Source: Xenoacremonium recifei
Lineage: Eukaryota > Ascomycota > Sordariomycetes > Hypocreales > Nectriaceae
Length of the DNA stretch: 64,000 nt
Reading direction: 5' to 3'
Assembly (NCBI GenBank): GCA_012184525.1
Contig: WOFQ01000015.1
Location: forward strand, 649,381 to 713,380
The translations under genes were made by a program, and so were the position numbers. The notes beneath the pieces were generated by a model. That model was given only the letters and a program-made list of their open reading frames with translations. It ran no database searches and was not told the DNA's origin. Positions 1-10,525 of this stretch are shown one piece after another. Position 1 is the stretch's first letter; every line of letters begins with the position of its first letter.

Positions 1-576
1 GACAGCGCATTTGTACCCAAAGGTGCAAGGAAGGGCGTGTTGTAGGTGTGTTCGGCCTGCCATAGGAGTGTCTCGGTACTTGACGGAGAGTGACTGGAGA
101 ATCGAGGAAAGTTCTTTCAATTGTGACTTGATGATGAAAAGACCATCTCGAATTTGCAGAACGGAAGCATCGTCCATAATGTCTTGAGTGGTGGCTCCCC
201 AGTGAATGTACTTAGCAAACTCTGGTGGCACTTGAGCCACGAGTTGTTCGACCAGCGGCAAGACTGGATAGCCCACGATGTCCGTATCTCTAGACAATTT
301 TTCCATGCTTTCCGAGGTCAATGATTAGTTGGTGAACAGGAATTAAGCGTCAGCCATACTTCGAAGTACTCACTCAATTTCGACATTAGCAACAGCTTCG
401 GTAAGTAGGTCGCCTACTTTTAGTGGAATGACCCCGGCCTTGGATTCTGCTCTGGCTAGAGCAGCCTCCACGTCAACCATGTATTTCACGTAACTGGTAT
501 CAGAAAAGACATTTCGCATATTCTGTGTTCCGAAAAGATTCTTGAACACACGGGAATCTAGCGCCGACACTGCCAT
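1..576 (-). CDS. Class II fumarase/aspartase-superfamily lyase (PcaB / adenylosuccinate-lyase-like), 3' part cut off by the window edge
   Basis: Two exons are visible: 576-374 and 307-1, joined across a 66-bp intron (308-373). The junction is in phase and reads ...NVE-I-D-M-E-K. The protein starts MAVSALDSRVFKNLF and contains the family signature regions GATTQDIMDD and MAGRTHLQHALP. The superfamily catalyses non-hydrolytic cleavage or cycloisomerisation of succinyl- or muconate-type substrates. In fungi such proteins are annotated as 3-carboxy-cis,cis-muconate cycloisomerase-like or adenylosuccinate-lyase-like, and the visible part does not separate these. The gene shares a 337-bp divergent promoter with the regulator at 914, which suggests co-regulation in aromatic or carboxylate catabolism (inference). 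The C-terminal half, including the signature loop, lies outside the window. Confidence 0.85.
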
Positions 577-913
577 GTTGATGTTTTATGATATCAGTCT
601 TAGATGACTAAATTGTTGCAGTCCTTTTCTAGGCCACGCAATTCATTTATTAAGGACTCAGAAGGTTGAGCATTACGTTTACAAATCTGGAAAAAAGTCT
701 CACTGAGCTCCCCTTGAGGAATGAAGCGGAATACGCATCTATTCCGGGGGCAACTCGGCTTTGCCAATAGGATGTTCCGGAATAGCCCTTATTCCGCGGC
801 CCGCTTTGCGAGGCACCGCATCTCGCAGTCCCTCTTCCGTTACAATTCCACAAGCGACCCGCTCAACGTTTTCGATGTGACAAACAAGCCCCAGGGGATT
901 GCTCTTATCCCGG
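577..913. promoter_or_regulatory. Divergent promoter between the lyase and Zn2Cys6 regulator, with two CGGAATA inverted repeats
   Basis: The region between the two start codons holds two palindromes. The first is CGGAATA (727-733), a 6-bp spacer, then TATTCCG (740-746). The second is CGGAATA (778-784), a 5-bp spacer, then TATTCCG (790-796). Inverted CGG triplets are the usual targets of Zn2Cys6 dimers, so the adjacent regulator may bind here. A related repeat lies upstream of the MFS gene at 3758. Confidence 0.55.
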
Positions 914-3305
914 ATGGCCTCGCCTCTGTCTCCTCCGGCTCAGAACATTGGTCAAGTCTGGTAAGTCAACAGTGATACTTCGCTATGCTGATAAAGAAAT
1001 TGTGCGCGGCTGACTCATTCATTATAGTGACCGTTGCCGAGCGTATGTACCCGAATCCATTTGTTCCATTTGAATGACCGGTCTCACGAGACCATTGCAC
1101 AGGAAGAAGATCAAGTGCAATGGCGCAACGCCATCGGTGAGTTTACACGAGTTCACGTCTCAATTCCTCTCCCATCTTCTTGGCGTGGTCTTGCTTCCCA
1201 CCGAGCTTTCGAAATGTTTGCGGCCGATATGTTGACAGCCATTAGTGCGGGAACTGTACGTCCGCCGGCGCAGCTTGTGTTGTTTCCGCAAAATTGCGAC
1301 GAAAGTCCAAGCCTCGAGGCTTCCAGGCAATCAGCGCAGAAGAAGGCCGACTTCGGGCGGAGAACGAAGCGCTCAAAACAACTTTACGATCTGAACGCAA
1401 TCTAAACGAATCACTTCAGCGCCGAATAGAGGAGCTCTCGCATCCCTCACCCTCAACTCAAAAACCTTCCACGTACCCTCCGCCTAGCCACTTGATCGGA
1501 CATCAACCACAAAAGTTGAAGACGGATAAATCAGGTCCCGTAGTGAAACACATGGGACGTCTGTTGCTCGACAATGAAGGCTTAGAAAGATTTGCAGGCT
1601 CAACAACGGGCGTTCATTTCATTTACTCTGTGCAGCAACTTCTACAAAAACGCGGGCTGGTCACGGACGGGTTTCCAGAAAGCTGCTATCGGCTATATCT
1701 CTTCCCGCCTGTTCAAAACCTAGTAGTACAGTTACCTTGCTGGTTTCGTGGAGATGATGACAACCAAGGTCTCTTTGGCCACCTCAAGATTGCATTCGAT
1801 CGTCCGATCGTATTTTACACCCGACAAATTTCCAACTTCAACCAATCATGGTATTCTCTTTGCCCTCTGGTAATCGAATCGGATCTTATTAGGAGCATAA
1901 TAGAGGCGCAGCAGTTTCTAAGACAAGGCCAATCTCCAAATAGCATGAGTTCTTGCTTGCAGATGTTGGTAATCATCCTGATCAACGCAGCAACATCAGC
2001 CATTAACCTCTTCGAAGCGGACGAGATGGCTGGATATACTAAGCTCATTTTTGCAATGATACCCCATCTAGTAACAAAAGGTGACACTGCTAGCTTGGAG
2101 GGCTTGGCCTTGGTTTCGATGTACCTCCTTGTTACTGGAGAGACGCTGCAGCTATCGCACATTAACGGTGTTCTGGTCCGAAATGCCCAGAATCTTGGGC
2201 TTCATCGTCATTCACGGCGATTTAAATTTAGTCCCGGCCAAACTGAGATCCGGAAAAGACTATGGTGGTATATATATATCTTTGACAAGTAAGCCGTTCC
2301 ATCTAACTTGGCAATCCCATCTGCTGACACGTAGCAAGAATGACATCTATCCGCCTCGGTCTACCGCAGTTAATTCAGGATATGGACGTTGATACAGACT
2401 ACCCTATTGACTGCGAACTCGAGGAAGTTGACAGCCCGCATATCACATTCCCTCTCCCCGGAGAAACAACTCGCACTCTAGAGTTCGTCGCCACGATTCA
2501 ACTTACCCAAATACTGGCGGAAACATTGAAGCTTTTGTATACAACCACACGCCGTCGTCAGGGACTTGAAAAGATCGCAAAGTTGCATCAGGACCTCTTG
2601 AGCTGGCGCCATCAGTTTCAGGCGGAGGGCGATGAAGTCGGCGTCGAGATTTCGAGCAAAGCACCGTCTCGCATTTACCTCGACATCCTGGACAATTTTA
2701 CGATGATCCTCATCCATCGCCCCGGATTGACTTTTGAACTGCAAACGCGAGGCTTCGTGGAAAGCCTTTCAGAATGCGTACAAGCTTGCTCCAAGCTCAT
2801 CACAATACTTTCCTCCTTGGATGAGAAGAACGAGATCTTAAGAATCGCACCATTGGGACCCAGTGCATTGTTTCAATGCGGTTTAATGCATATTTTCGAC
2901 CATGCCATAGCATCCGAGTATGAATGTCAACGGGATTCTCTTCCGCTGGAAAACAGGAGGGACTTAATTCAGCGCGCAGCTGAGGCACTTTTGCAAATTT
3001 CCGGAACCAACTCAGCCACCGCTCAGGTAGAGTCTTCGCATAGTTTCGTGAATGCCTCGTCTGAAGCGAGCCAGCTCTTGCGAAGTCTGGACCGCTTAGT
3101 ACTAAACTCTCCGGCTGAGCTGACGAATTCGTTGGATACGGAGCATCTAGGGTTCCCTGCCGAGTTTACTAACATCGCTGAAGGGGACCTTGCTCCGGAC
3201 TTTGGATCCATGAACGTTGCTACAGATCTGGGATCCCTTGAAAACCTGAACTACTTTAATTTCATGTACACAACACCGGATAATCCTTTTGGGGATATCT
3301 TCTGA
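914..3305 (+). CDS. Zn2Cys6 transcription factor with fungal-specific TF domain, about 701 aa
   Basis: I reconstruct five exons: 914-960, 1028-1042, 1103-1136, 1246-2288 and 2339-3305. All junctions are in phase, giving 702 codons. The zinc cluster is spread over the first four exons, one of them only 15 nt. Joined, it reads C-x2-C-x6-C-x6-C-x2-C-x6-C (CDRCRAKKIKC, then CGNCTSAGAAC), followed by basic residues and a coiled-coil-like stretch rich in E, L and R. The middle homology domain (PF04082 type) carries the hallmark RKRLWWYIYIFDK, interrupted by the last intron, then RLGLPQLIQD and D-T-D-Y-P. The start ATG 914 was chosen because it gives the only frame that completes the cluster. The gene sits between the lyase and an MFS transporter whose promoters share a CGGAATA palindrome, so it is probably their local regulator (inference). 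Confidence 0.85.
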
Positions 3306-3757
3306 ATCGAGCAGACGATTGGATCGAAGATAATGAATAAGCATGCTGAATTTGTCATTCGCAGAACCGAGGTCGCCGTGATGTTTAAACTCTTCTTAGA
3401 CTTGACTCGTGTATTTCCACCCATAATATACTCTTGCTTTTAAACCCGCGAACGTTCCCGGGTTCCTGAACCGGACCCTTCTGCTTAGCTTCGGAATAAG
3501 AGACTATACCGAGACTATTCCGGGCTGATTGGAAATGGTCCAAATTTCTTTCGACCCGACATCACGGGGTCTGGGGTCTGGGGTACGGGGTTACCAAGCC
3601 AAAATTCTCATTCATTCCTCATGTTGCATCTATAAATATTCCACTGATGACCGACTTTGTGGTTTTCTTCTGACCCTGGTAGCCGTAACTGGGCGATCTG
3701 CACTCTCCCAACTCCACGACGCAGCCTGGTGCTTTTGCTCTTCTCTATCGATCGATC
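3306..3757. promoter_or_regulatory. Intergenic region / MFS promoter with CGGAATA-N17-TATTCCG
   Basis: CGGAATA lies at 3492-3498 and TATTCCG at 3516-3522, so this inverted repeat has a 17-bp spacer. It matches the half-sites of the 727-796 palindromes. It is about 240 bp upstream of the transporter ATG. A short direct repeat (GGGGTCT GGGGTCT GGGGTAC) follows at about 3565-3588. I see no gene here. Confidence 0.45.
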
Positions 3758-5436
3758 ATGGAAACCTCAGTCAAGCAAAACTCCTACCTAGGCTTAAGAG
3801 GCAGTAGGTTGACGGCTGCTCAGCTGCTCATCGTCATGCTTCCAGCCTACGTTCTCTTCGGGTACAACCAATCCAACCTGGGAGGACTCCTTGGTCTGGA
3901 AGATTGGGCCAAAACATTTCCCCGAATCGACGAGACGAACACGACCGGGGCCCGAAAGGCCAACAATACGACGATTGCCGGTGTCGTTAACGCCGTTTTT
4001 ACCCTTGGCGCTTTGCCAGGATGTCTCTCGTGCTCCATCACCGCGGACAAATTCGGCCGTCGCCCTATAATCTTCCTTGGTGCTGTATTAACCTTGATTG
4101 GAGAGGCTCTACAAGCTTCAGCTTTCTCTCTTCCTCAACTCATAGTTGGCCGACTCATACTGGGCTGTGGCGTTGGTATGCTCAGCGGTATCGTCCCGTC
4201 TTGGCAAAGCGAATGTTCTCAGGCACAGCATCGCGGACGAAACGTTGTGTTGGTGGGACTCTTCATCTGTCTTGGATACGTTCTAGAAGCTTGGATTAAT
4301 CTCGGATTCTACCAATTCAAGACGGGTCCAGTTACTTGGAGACCTGCTGTGGCCCTGCCGTCGGTCTTTTCTATCGGACTTATGATTGCCATCTTCTTCA
4401 TGCCAGAGTCGCCACGGTGGCTGATGATGAAGAGCCGTGTCACTGAGGCGCGTCATGTCCTTGCTGCATTAAGAGATGCAGATCTCGTTTCAACGGAAGT
4501 TGAACTTGAACTCGCAGCCATGGAAAGATCTTTGGAGGAAAGCTCTCAGAAGTCAGAGTCTCTTCTTAGCTTACTGAAGAATGGCGAGGACAGACTGCCA
4601 TATCGATTTGGCATATGCATCCTCCTGCAGTTCTTCCAGCAAATGTCAGGTGGAAATTTGATCTCCGTATACTCTACCGTTATCTTCGAAGACGGTCTCG
4701 GACTAGGAGCTCAAACTTCTCGCATTCTGTCTGGTGCGACTCTGACGTGGAAGTTCCTGTCCTGTTTTGTGTCATTCTTCACGATTGACCGCTTTGGTCG
4801 ACGTGTTGCATTGATGGTTAGCGGAACAGGAATGGCTTGTTGCATGATGGGGCTTGCGATTGCTACGTCGTTCCCCAAGACCAACTTTGCCGCACAAGTT
4901 ATCAGTGTTCTTTTCGTTTTTCTTTTCAATTTTTTCATCCCCATTGGGTTTTTGGGAGCAAATTTCCTCTACTGCACCGAGGTTGCACCGCTGAAACTAC
5001 GTGTTGCAATGGCTAGTATCTCGACTGCCAATCACTGGCTTTGGTAAGGACACCAGGAAGCAGGAACGAGTTCCCTTCTATGACTGACCAAGAACTTCAG
5101 GAACTTCGTTGTCACAATGATTACTCCAATCGCGATTAGTAGCATTGGCTATAAGTACTACATTGTCTACACGTGCATCGGATTCTGCATCCCTTTCTGC
5201 GTTTATTTCCTCTATCCTGAGGTATGTACTATTAACTCATATTCCGTATCACGTTTACTGACAGTGTACCATTCCAGACTCGAGGTATGACTTTAGAGGA
5301 CATTGACTTGATATTTCGCGAAAGTCCTTCCATTCTCAAGACCGTGAGCTTCGCCCGCACTCGACCACGTATTGTTACAGAGGATGAGGTTATTTCCGGC
5401 AAGGCAGGGGTACGGCACGACGAGAAGGTGGTTTAG
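3758..5436 (+). CDS. MFS sugar porter, about 521 aa
   Basis: Three exons (3758-5043, 5101-5221, 5278-5436) give 522 codons with matched phases. Sugar-porter features are visible: D-K-F-G-R-R after TM2, G-R-L-I-L-G-C-G-V-G in TM4, PESPRWL at the end of TM6, D-R-F-G-R-R after TM8, and a C-terminal YPETRGMTLEDID. About 12 membrane segments are expected, with cytoplasmic ends and a plasma-membrane location. The N-terminal FGYNQSNLGGLL matches the TM1 motif of lactose, hexose and related carriers in fungi. The substrate cannot be named. It lies directly downstream of the Zn2Cys6 regulator on the same strand, and a CGGAATA inverted repeat in its promoter suggests regulation by that protein. Confidence 0.9.
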
Positions 5437-5545
5437 GGAGTATTTATAGGGTAAAAGCGCGATAAGAGATGGCTATTCTATTATCATTTACTACTATGCG
5501 GATTTGTCATCGTTGTCAAAGAACTTCGAAATTGTCGGTAAAGCT

Positions 5546-5680
5546 TCACCGGCCAGCCTTAAGCATGGTCTCTAAAAGCGCCCTCGCCTGGACGAAATAT
5601 GCGGTGTTGAGCCCAAATATCCCAGCTGCAACTATGAGAACGTCTAAGTCGCCGAGGCTGGTGCTTGAATATGCCATGAT
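5546..5680 (-). pseudogene. N-terminal relic of a DAO-type FAD-dependent oxidoreductase
   Basis: A 45-codon minus-strand stretch starts MAYSSTSLGDLDVLIVAAGIFG and continues L-N-T-A-Y. This is the N-terminal Rossmann dinucleotide-binding segment of D-amino-acid-oxidase/sarcosine-oxidase-like flavoproteins (usual form DVLIVGAGIFGLSTAY). The second position of the GxGxxG core is Ala instead of Gly, and homology ends after about 30 residues at a stop. No downstream exon with FAD-oxidase motifs follows in 5437-5545. I call it a decayed fragment; only the N-terminal motif supports this. Confidence 0.45.
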
Positions 5681-6133
5681 TTTGTGTTTTGCAAAGAATA
5701 TAAACATCTGTAAGACAATGGGAATTATATGTCTATGGCGTTGGAACCTTGGAGATGAACAGCATTGGATCAATTCTCCGGGGGCTGTCGAGAGTTATAG
5801 CATAATTTTGAATGGAGGAATTCTGGGATTGAGACGAGGAAAATGGCACTGTGATGACATAGAGAAGCCGGGGTCACAGCTCGCGGAACCAGAGACTCAA
5901 AAGCAAGAAATGGAAGGAAAACCCCGCCTTTCCCATGTCACGAGACGCGAATGGGTCGAAGAAGGGCTGCTGTTACGGCACTACGTCTGTCCCGTGAACA
6001 AAGACCGAGCGCCTTCCTCCCTCTCGGAAAAACCTAGATTTACCCTGCTAGTGGTAACGTTTTCCTTCTTCGGGAATAAAGTCCCCGCTCGAGTGAGTGC
6101 TCATATGAAAGTTGCTTTCGATTATTGCATAGT

Positions 6134-6945
6134 CTACTCAAGAGCGTATACTAGTTGCATCGCGCTCAACTCAATTTGTTTAAGTAGTAATATAAATAGC
6201 AAATCAGCCGCTGTAACTATCAACAAGGTCAAAACAAAGACCGGAGAATCGAGATACTCTTGTTGTCGAACATGCCTAACGAAACTCTGGATCCTCATAA
6301 TGTGGAGAACTTGAACGTTGACCTTGGAAGTGTACTCTATGGCTTTCTCTCCTGGCCCCTCAACTTCGAGCATGGCGACCAATAAAGGGAACATCATCTA
6401 CATGACCCTCCAGCTCTTAACGTCAGCCAAAACGCTGTAAATCAGGTGTCCAAGGCGATAGACCTTTGGCTGTATCACCATTGTCGTAGTTTCTTCTCGT
6501 GTGTACGTGTCGAGAAAGTCGGCAGGAATTGTTGGGTCCCAGTGAAGGATTTGGTCTTCAATCTTTCCATATAGACCTACTTGATCTGGGTGACTCGATA
6601 CACCAGACATTTTGGTCATTTCGGGCTCGAGAGTTAAATCAAGTTGACGCATCTGAGAAAGTTCACAAATGGCACGGGATTTACCTCAAAATAAAAACAA
6701 TACAGCCAACCAGATGGCATTCTCAAATAGGCTCTGGGACCTTTTATATCGTATCTATCTTACGCTCGCCTTAAAACTATAGCTGTCCCACTCAAAAATT
6801 CAAGAAAGGCAATTACCTCGGGGAGTTGAGGCTGTTGGGTATGGCTGAAGTCTATCCTGTCGTATTTGCCCCGAAAGACGCCAAGTACCTGAAAAGAAAG
6901 GATATCTGAGACAGTGAATATTTCATCAGAGACTAAGGACTCCAA
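6134..6945 (-). pseudogene. 5'-truncated relic of a fungal-specific (PF11951-type) transcription factor
   Basis: Three minus-strand pieces read like consecutive parts of one regulator's C-terminal domain. They are 6945-6760 (S-D-E-I-F-T-V-S-D-I-L-S-F-Q, then LPEVIAFLEFLSGTAIVLRR), 6652-6398 (KIEDQILHWDPTIPADFLDT, then T-M-V-I-Q-P-K-V-Y-R-L) and 6397-6134 (FPLLVAMLEVEGPGEKAIEY). PF11951 proteins carry this order: an acidic helix, a W-P-x-P spacer, an Y-R-L helix and a F-P-L-L-I/V-A segment. There is no zinc cluster upstream, because the region runs straight into the 3' end of GH115 at 7011. A stop separates the last two pieces, and the usual intervening helix is missing. I infer a deleted, non-functional copy. 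Confidence 0.45.
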
Positions 6946-7010
6946 TGGCCCTTTACTTTCCGCGATCCTAAGATCGGAGTGTTCTTGCTTCTCCAGCCCC
7001 TTAAGATATT

Positions 7011-10000
7011 TTAACCCGAGACATGAGTACTTGGTGGTGGACCGAGATAACTTTCGCGAACACCGCCGAGGTCGACGACTATCTTCTCCAGCAAAAGTCC
7101 TTCGGTCCGCGGCCGATATTTCAAGGTGTGAGATCCCTGATAAGCCCCAGTAAATTCATGATGTCTCTGCCAAACTCCATCTTGCACGGCAGACCTCCAG
7201 CCAGTCGGCAAGTCACCTTGATTCAAAGTCTCGAGCACCGCAGTGGATTCCGTTACCTCTCCATCAAAAGCGATATCGTAACAGTGTTTGCGCTTTGGAC
7301 TAGTCTCGAGCACCATGGTGAAGTAGAAAGTAATTTTGAGAGCTTGCGGATGGGAGAAGAAGAAGAGGGAATATTCTAACCACGGGGGATCACCTCTGGC
7401 ATTGGCTGAGAGGCCGGTCGCTCCTTCACCAAGTCGCCCAAGGTACGGGAAGATATGGTAGTCTGAAGATTGCGCGTGGTTGAATGTCACGGTGGCTGGT
7501 GTAATGGCAATGCAGCCATCAGATTCCACAAAGCCTCGAAATCCCGTTGGCACGTAGTAGTTCGTGATAGGGAGATGCACTTGTTCAAACGAGCCTTCTT
7601 GAGAACGGATGACGATATGAATGATGTTTTCAAAGTCCCGCGGGACACCATCCCACCGAACTGTTACCTCAATGCGTTGTTCGCCTGCATCTTCGGGAGA
7701 GAGTCGCCCTGATCTAGGAGAGATCTCGACCCAATCGAAGTTGGTGCCCGCCTGCCATCCTATGACAGAAGTTCCTCGTGTGAATACCTCGAAGTAACGG
7801 CTTTGGGCCCCGTAGGGATTCAAAGGCGGGAGCGTTAGTCCAGGCAGTAAATCTCCGCGTGATGGTCTCGTGCGATCACTTTCTTCATTGATCAGCCCAG
7901 GCCGGATCCCGAAATGCCCTTCAACCGCAACGCCCATTTGACCATTGATGCGATTGGAATTCTGCCTTTTTTGAACAAAGCACAATCCAGATATCATATC
8001 GCGCGATGGGGCATGCCAAGTATCCGACTGGAATCCATAGTGAGGCTGTTTGACGATATGATTCCACTTATTCCCGGACCATGGATTATTGTGATACTCC
8101 TCAGTGAGTATCAAATCATCTTCAAATAAATCTAGAACTTTTTGTGCTAGGAGGTTCGTGGCATTACGACGCTGCAATCCATAGAGTTGGTTCCTAGCCT
8201 GCGTGATCCGTAGGTCTGTGTAGATGCGTGATGCTTTGATTGGGTGCTGTATGAGCTGAAAGAAGGCCGCTTTGTGTGAGGTCGCAATTTTGTCAAATAG
8301 GGAGCCCGCTCTGCGCTCCAAACTGTGATACCTCGTCATGATAGTCTCCGCCTCGCGATAGTTGATGACGGAAAAGGTATCAGCCTCAATATGTTCATGT
8401 CGTCGTAGGGTCATTAGTCGGTCATGCCCTAGCAACAGTTCTGAAATCTCCTTGGCATTCTGGGATCCAAATTCCCTTGTTGCATAAGCGTTGAAAAAGT
8501 CGCCTACAGTAGCAGGAGTGACGCTGTTGATATTCCAGGCAAGCGAGAGCAAATGTCGCGGGAAGCTCTAGCGGCTTTATGTCGCCCACATTGAAAATCC
8601 ACATATGACGAACGCCATTGGCATGTGCACTCTGAAGTTGCTGTTGAATTTTGCCCTGAAAATTGGTCAGAGCCAATGCAAGCTGAGAAATGGATCGATA
8701 GGAACTGACACATGAATTCGTATTCAACCATTTGTAACTCCGAGGGGTCCCAACGTATTCCAAATGATAATATAGCTGTGACTGTCAGGACACATACGCA
8801 CGAAATGAGCAAGTCCGAGACTTACTCCTATACCCCCTCCTCGTGCTCTTTCGTCTTCTGTCGGGAAACGTCGAATGTTGCCGAAATTGTCATCAGCGAA
8901 CATCAAGGTGACATCTTCAGGAATCTCAAGCCCATCCTCATAGTACTCCTGGACCTCTTTGTATAATGCCATGACCTCTAATAGCGCTTAGTTAAGATCC
9001 TTAGGGTACATGCAATAGGCGGAGCAGCGAGAAGGAGTGTAGTGCAACTTACGAGGTACTGCATCCTCCTTACCGTAGGCATTCTTGATGATCTGCCTTT
9101 GAGTTGTAATAACATCTTTGAGTGTTGCCTTGGGATTGGCCGATTCAATTTTGTCGTCTCCTTCACCACGCATGCCTAATGTAAATATTGACTCATATGG
9201 ACGGGATCTTTCTGCCCCAGCCCTGAAGAATTCTGTTATTTTCTCCTTGTTCTTACTCCATACCCATGGACCTTCACCTGATCTTCTCCATTCAGTAGTA
9301 GATCTTTGCATTGGTTCATGATGAGAAGTCGACACAACGATTCCATAAGAATCTGCCACCTGCTGGTTTCTGGGATCATCAGCAAAGAAGCTACTTCCTG
9401 GCTCTGGAAACCCGGACCACATGGCTGGCCAGAAGAAGTTGGCCTTAGTTCAACCAGTTCAGTCAGCTGAGAATGTTGCGCGGGGACATTTAGCATTATG
9501 AGGTTTCGCACCTTCATCCGTAAAAGTAACTCAAAAAACTTCTTATAAAATTCGGAGTTGTAGGCTGGTCCAAATTTCTCATGAACCCAATCCGTTAAGG
9601 CGGGCGCTTCGTCATTGATGAAAAGGCCGCGGTACTTGACGCTCGGCTCTCCAGGGCAAGTTGTATTCGGAAGGGCGTAGATGTGCTCGTTTCGTAGAAT
9701 CGGGACGTCAGCCCACCAGTACCACCTAGGATACTTGAGACAAAGAACATATTAATCATCAGGGTAGCTGAGCAGCATCCTTACGGAGAGACGCCAATTT
9801 GTTCTGAGAGCGTGTATACGCCGAAAATTGTGCCCCGATTGTCGCTACCAATGATGGCGAACAGACGCTTGGCACAGGACCAGGGGCTGTCGTGAATCTG
9901 AGTGAAATACGTCTCCCATTTGCCCTCAAAATTCTCGGGAAGACCCGAGTCATCGCCTACCAGGTCACGGGTATATCTAGATCCTCGCAAACTCCCGATG

Positions 10001-10206
10001 AGAATAATGCCGTCGGCGCAGGGCCCGTCCGGTATTTCAGTCCATACAGGCGGCCGATGCCCCGTTACCTTTTCTAGATCATCGGTCAGGTTTCCCACGG
10101 CGATTCGAATACTCTCATGTTCACTGGGGTCGACGAGGATAGGAAGTCGGCACAGATTCAATCGGTCTGGTCCTGGATTAAAGTCGATGATTGGTGCCTC
10201 AAACAT
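7011..10206 (-). CDS. Glycoside hydrolase family 115 (xylan alpha-1,2-glucuronidase type), with one apparent frameshift
   Basis: Exons are 10206-9785, 9725-9512, 9443-9053, 8977-8826, 8775-8710 and 8655-7011 (about 960 aa). GH115 landmarks follow in order: PWYWWADVPILR; L-L-R-M-K-A-N-F-F-W-P-A-M-W-S-G-F split by an intron; ADDNFGNIRRFP; L-Y-Y-H-L-E-Y-V-G-T-P-R-S-Y-K-W-L-N-T-N-S; MWIFNVGDIKPLELPATF; and a C-terminal domain ending LGGVRESYLGPPP. GH115 enzymes remove (4-O-methyl-)glucuronic acid from glucuronoxylan. No signal peptide is visible at MFEAPIIDFNPG, so it is either intracellular or its first exon is missed. Between L-P-A-T-F and L-S-L-A-W (about 8552-8556) the frame changes by a net +1 (or -2) with no room for an intron, so the gene may be dead or contain a sequencing error. 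It is divergent from the regulator at 10526. Confidence 0.85.
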
Positions 10207-10525
10207 GGTTAAGATGCAGTCTCTCGTGATAGTCTGCTGATGGAAAGTGGTGTCCAGGTAGTGCCATATCAACATATCGGAACAAATGCAGCTCGCCCTT
10301 ATGTCCCCAGAGGTGGGTTTTCCGCTAGTTTGGGGTGAGGAGAAGCTGAGCAATCGGGGAGCCGGATTTGCACCCACCCCCGAAGGCTTAGGTTTGGGGG
10401 AGCAGACACAAGGACAAGGATCGGCTATATTAATTGCTGGACAACCCCACAGCAATAGCCGTCGGCCCTATCTATCCCCCCGTCTCCCTCCACCTACGTT
10501 GCTTTCTCGGCTTCTGGCCATCGCG
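10207..10525. promoter_or_regulatory. Divergent promoter of GH115 and Zn2Cys6 regulator
   Basis: This is 319 bp between two opposed start codons. It contains a G-rich/C-rich stretch (10370-10405) and a pyrimidine-rich run (10470-10505) just upstream of the regulator's ATG. I see no exact GGCTAA (XlnR-type) site. Confidence 0.4.

Noticed and set aside
1028..1140. Apparently destroyed zinc cluster in the first regulator (missing first Cys and a one-base shift).
   Set aside because: A 15-nt exon with good splice sites restores a perfect C-x2-C-x6-C cluster and the correct frame from ATG 914.
5469..6314. A 281-codon plus-strand frame.
   Set aside because: No recognisable family and poor composition. 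It is antisense to two better supported relics (oxidase fragment and regulator remnant).
7023..7712. Several plus-strand frames inside GH115.
   Set aside because: They lie opposite a conserved GH115 C-terminal domain and show no similarity of their own.
8540..8570. Explaining the GH115 frame change by an intron.
   Set aside because: No GT-AG pair of adequate length fits, and any such intron would remove the conserved VGDIKP block.
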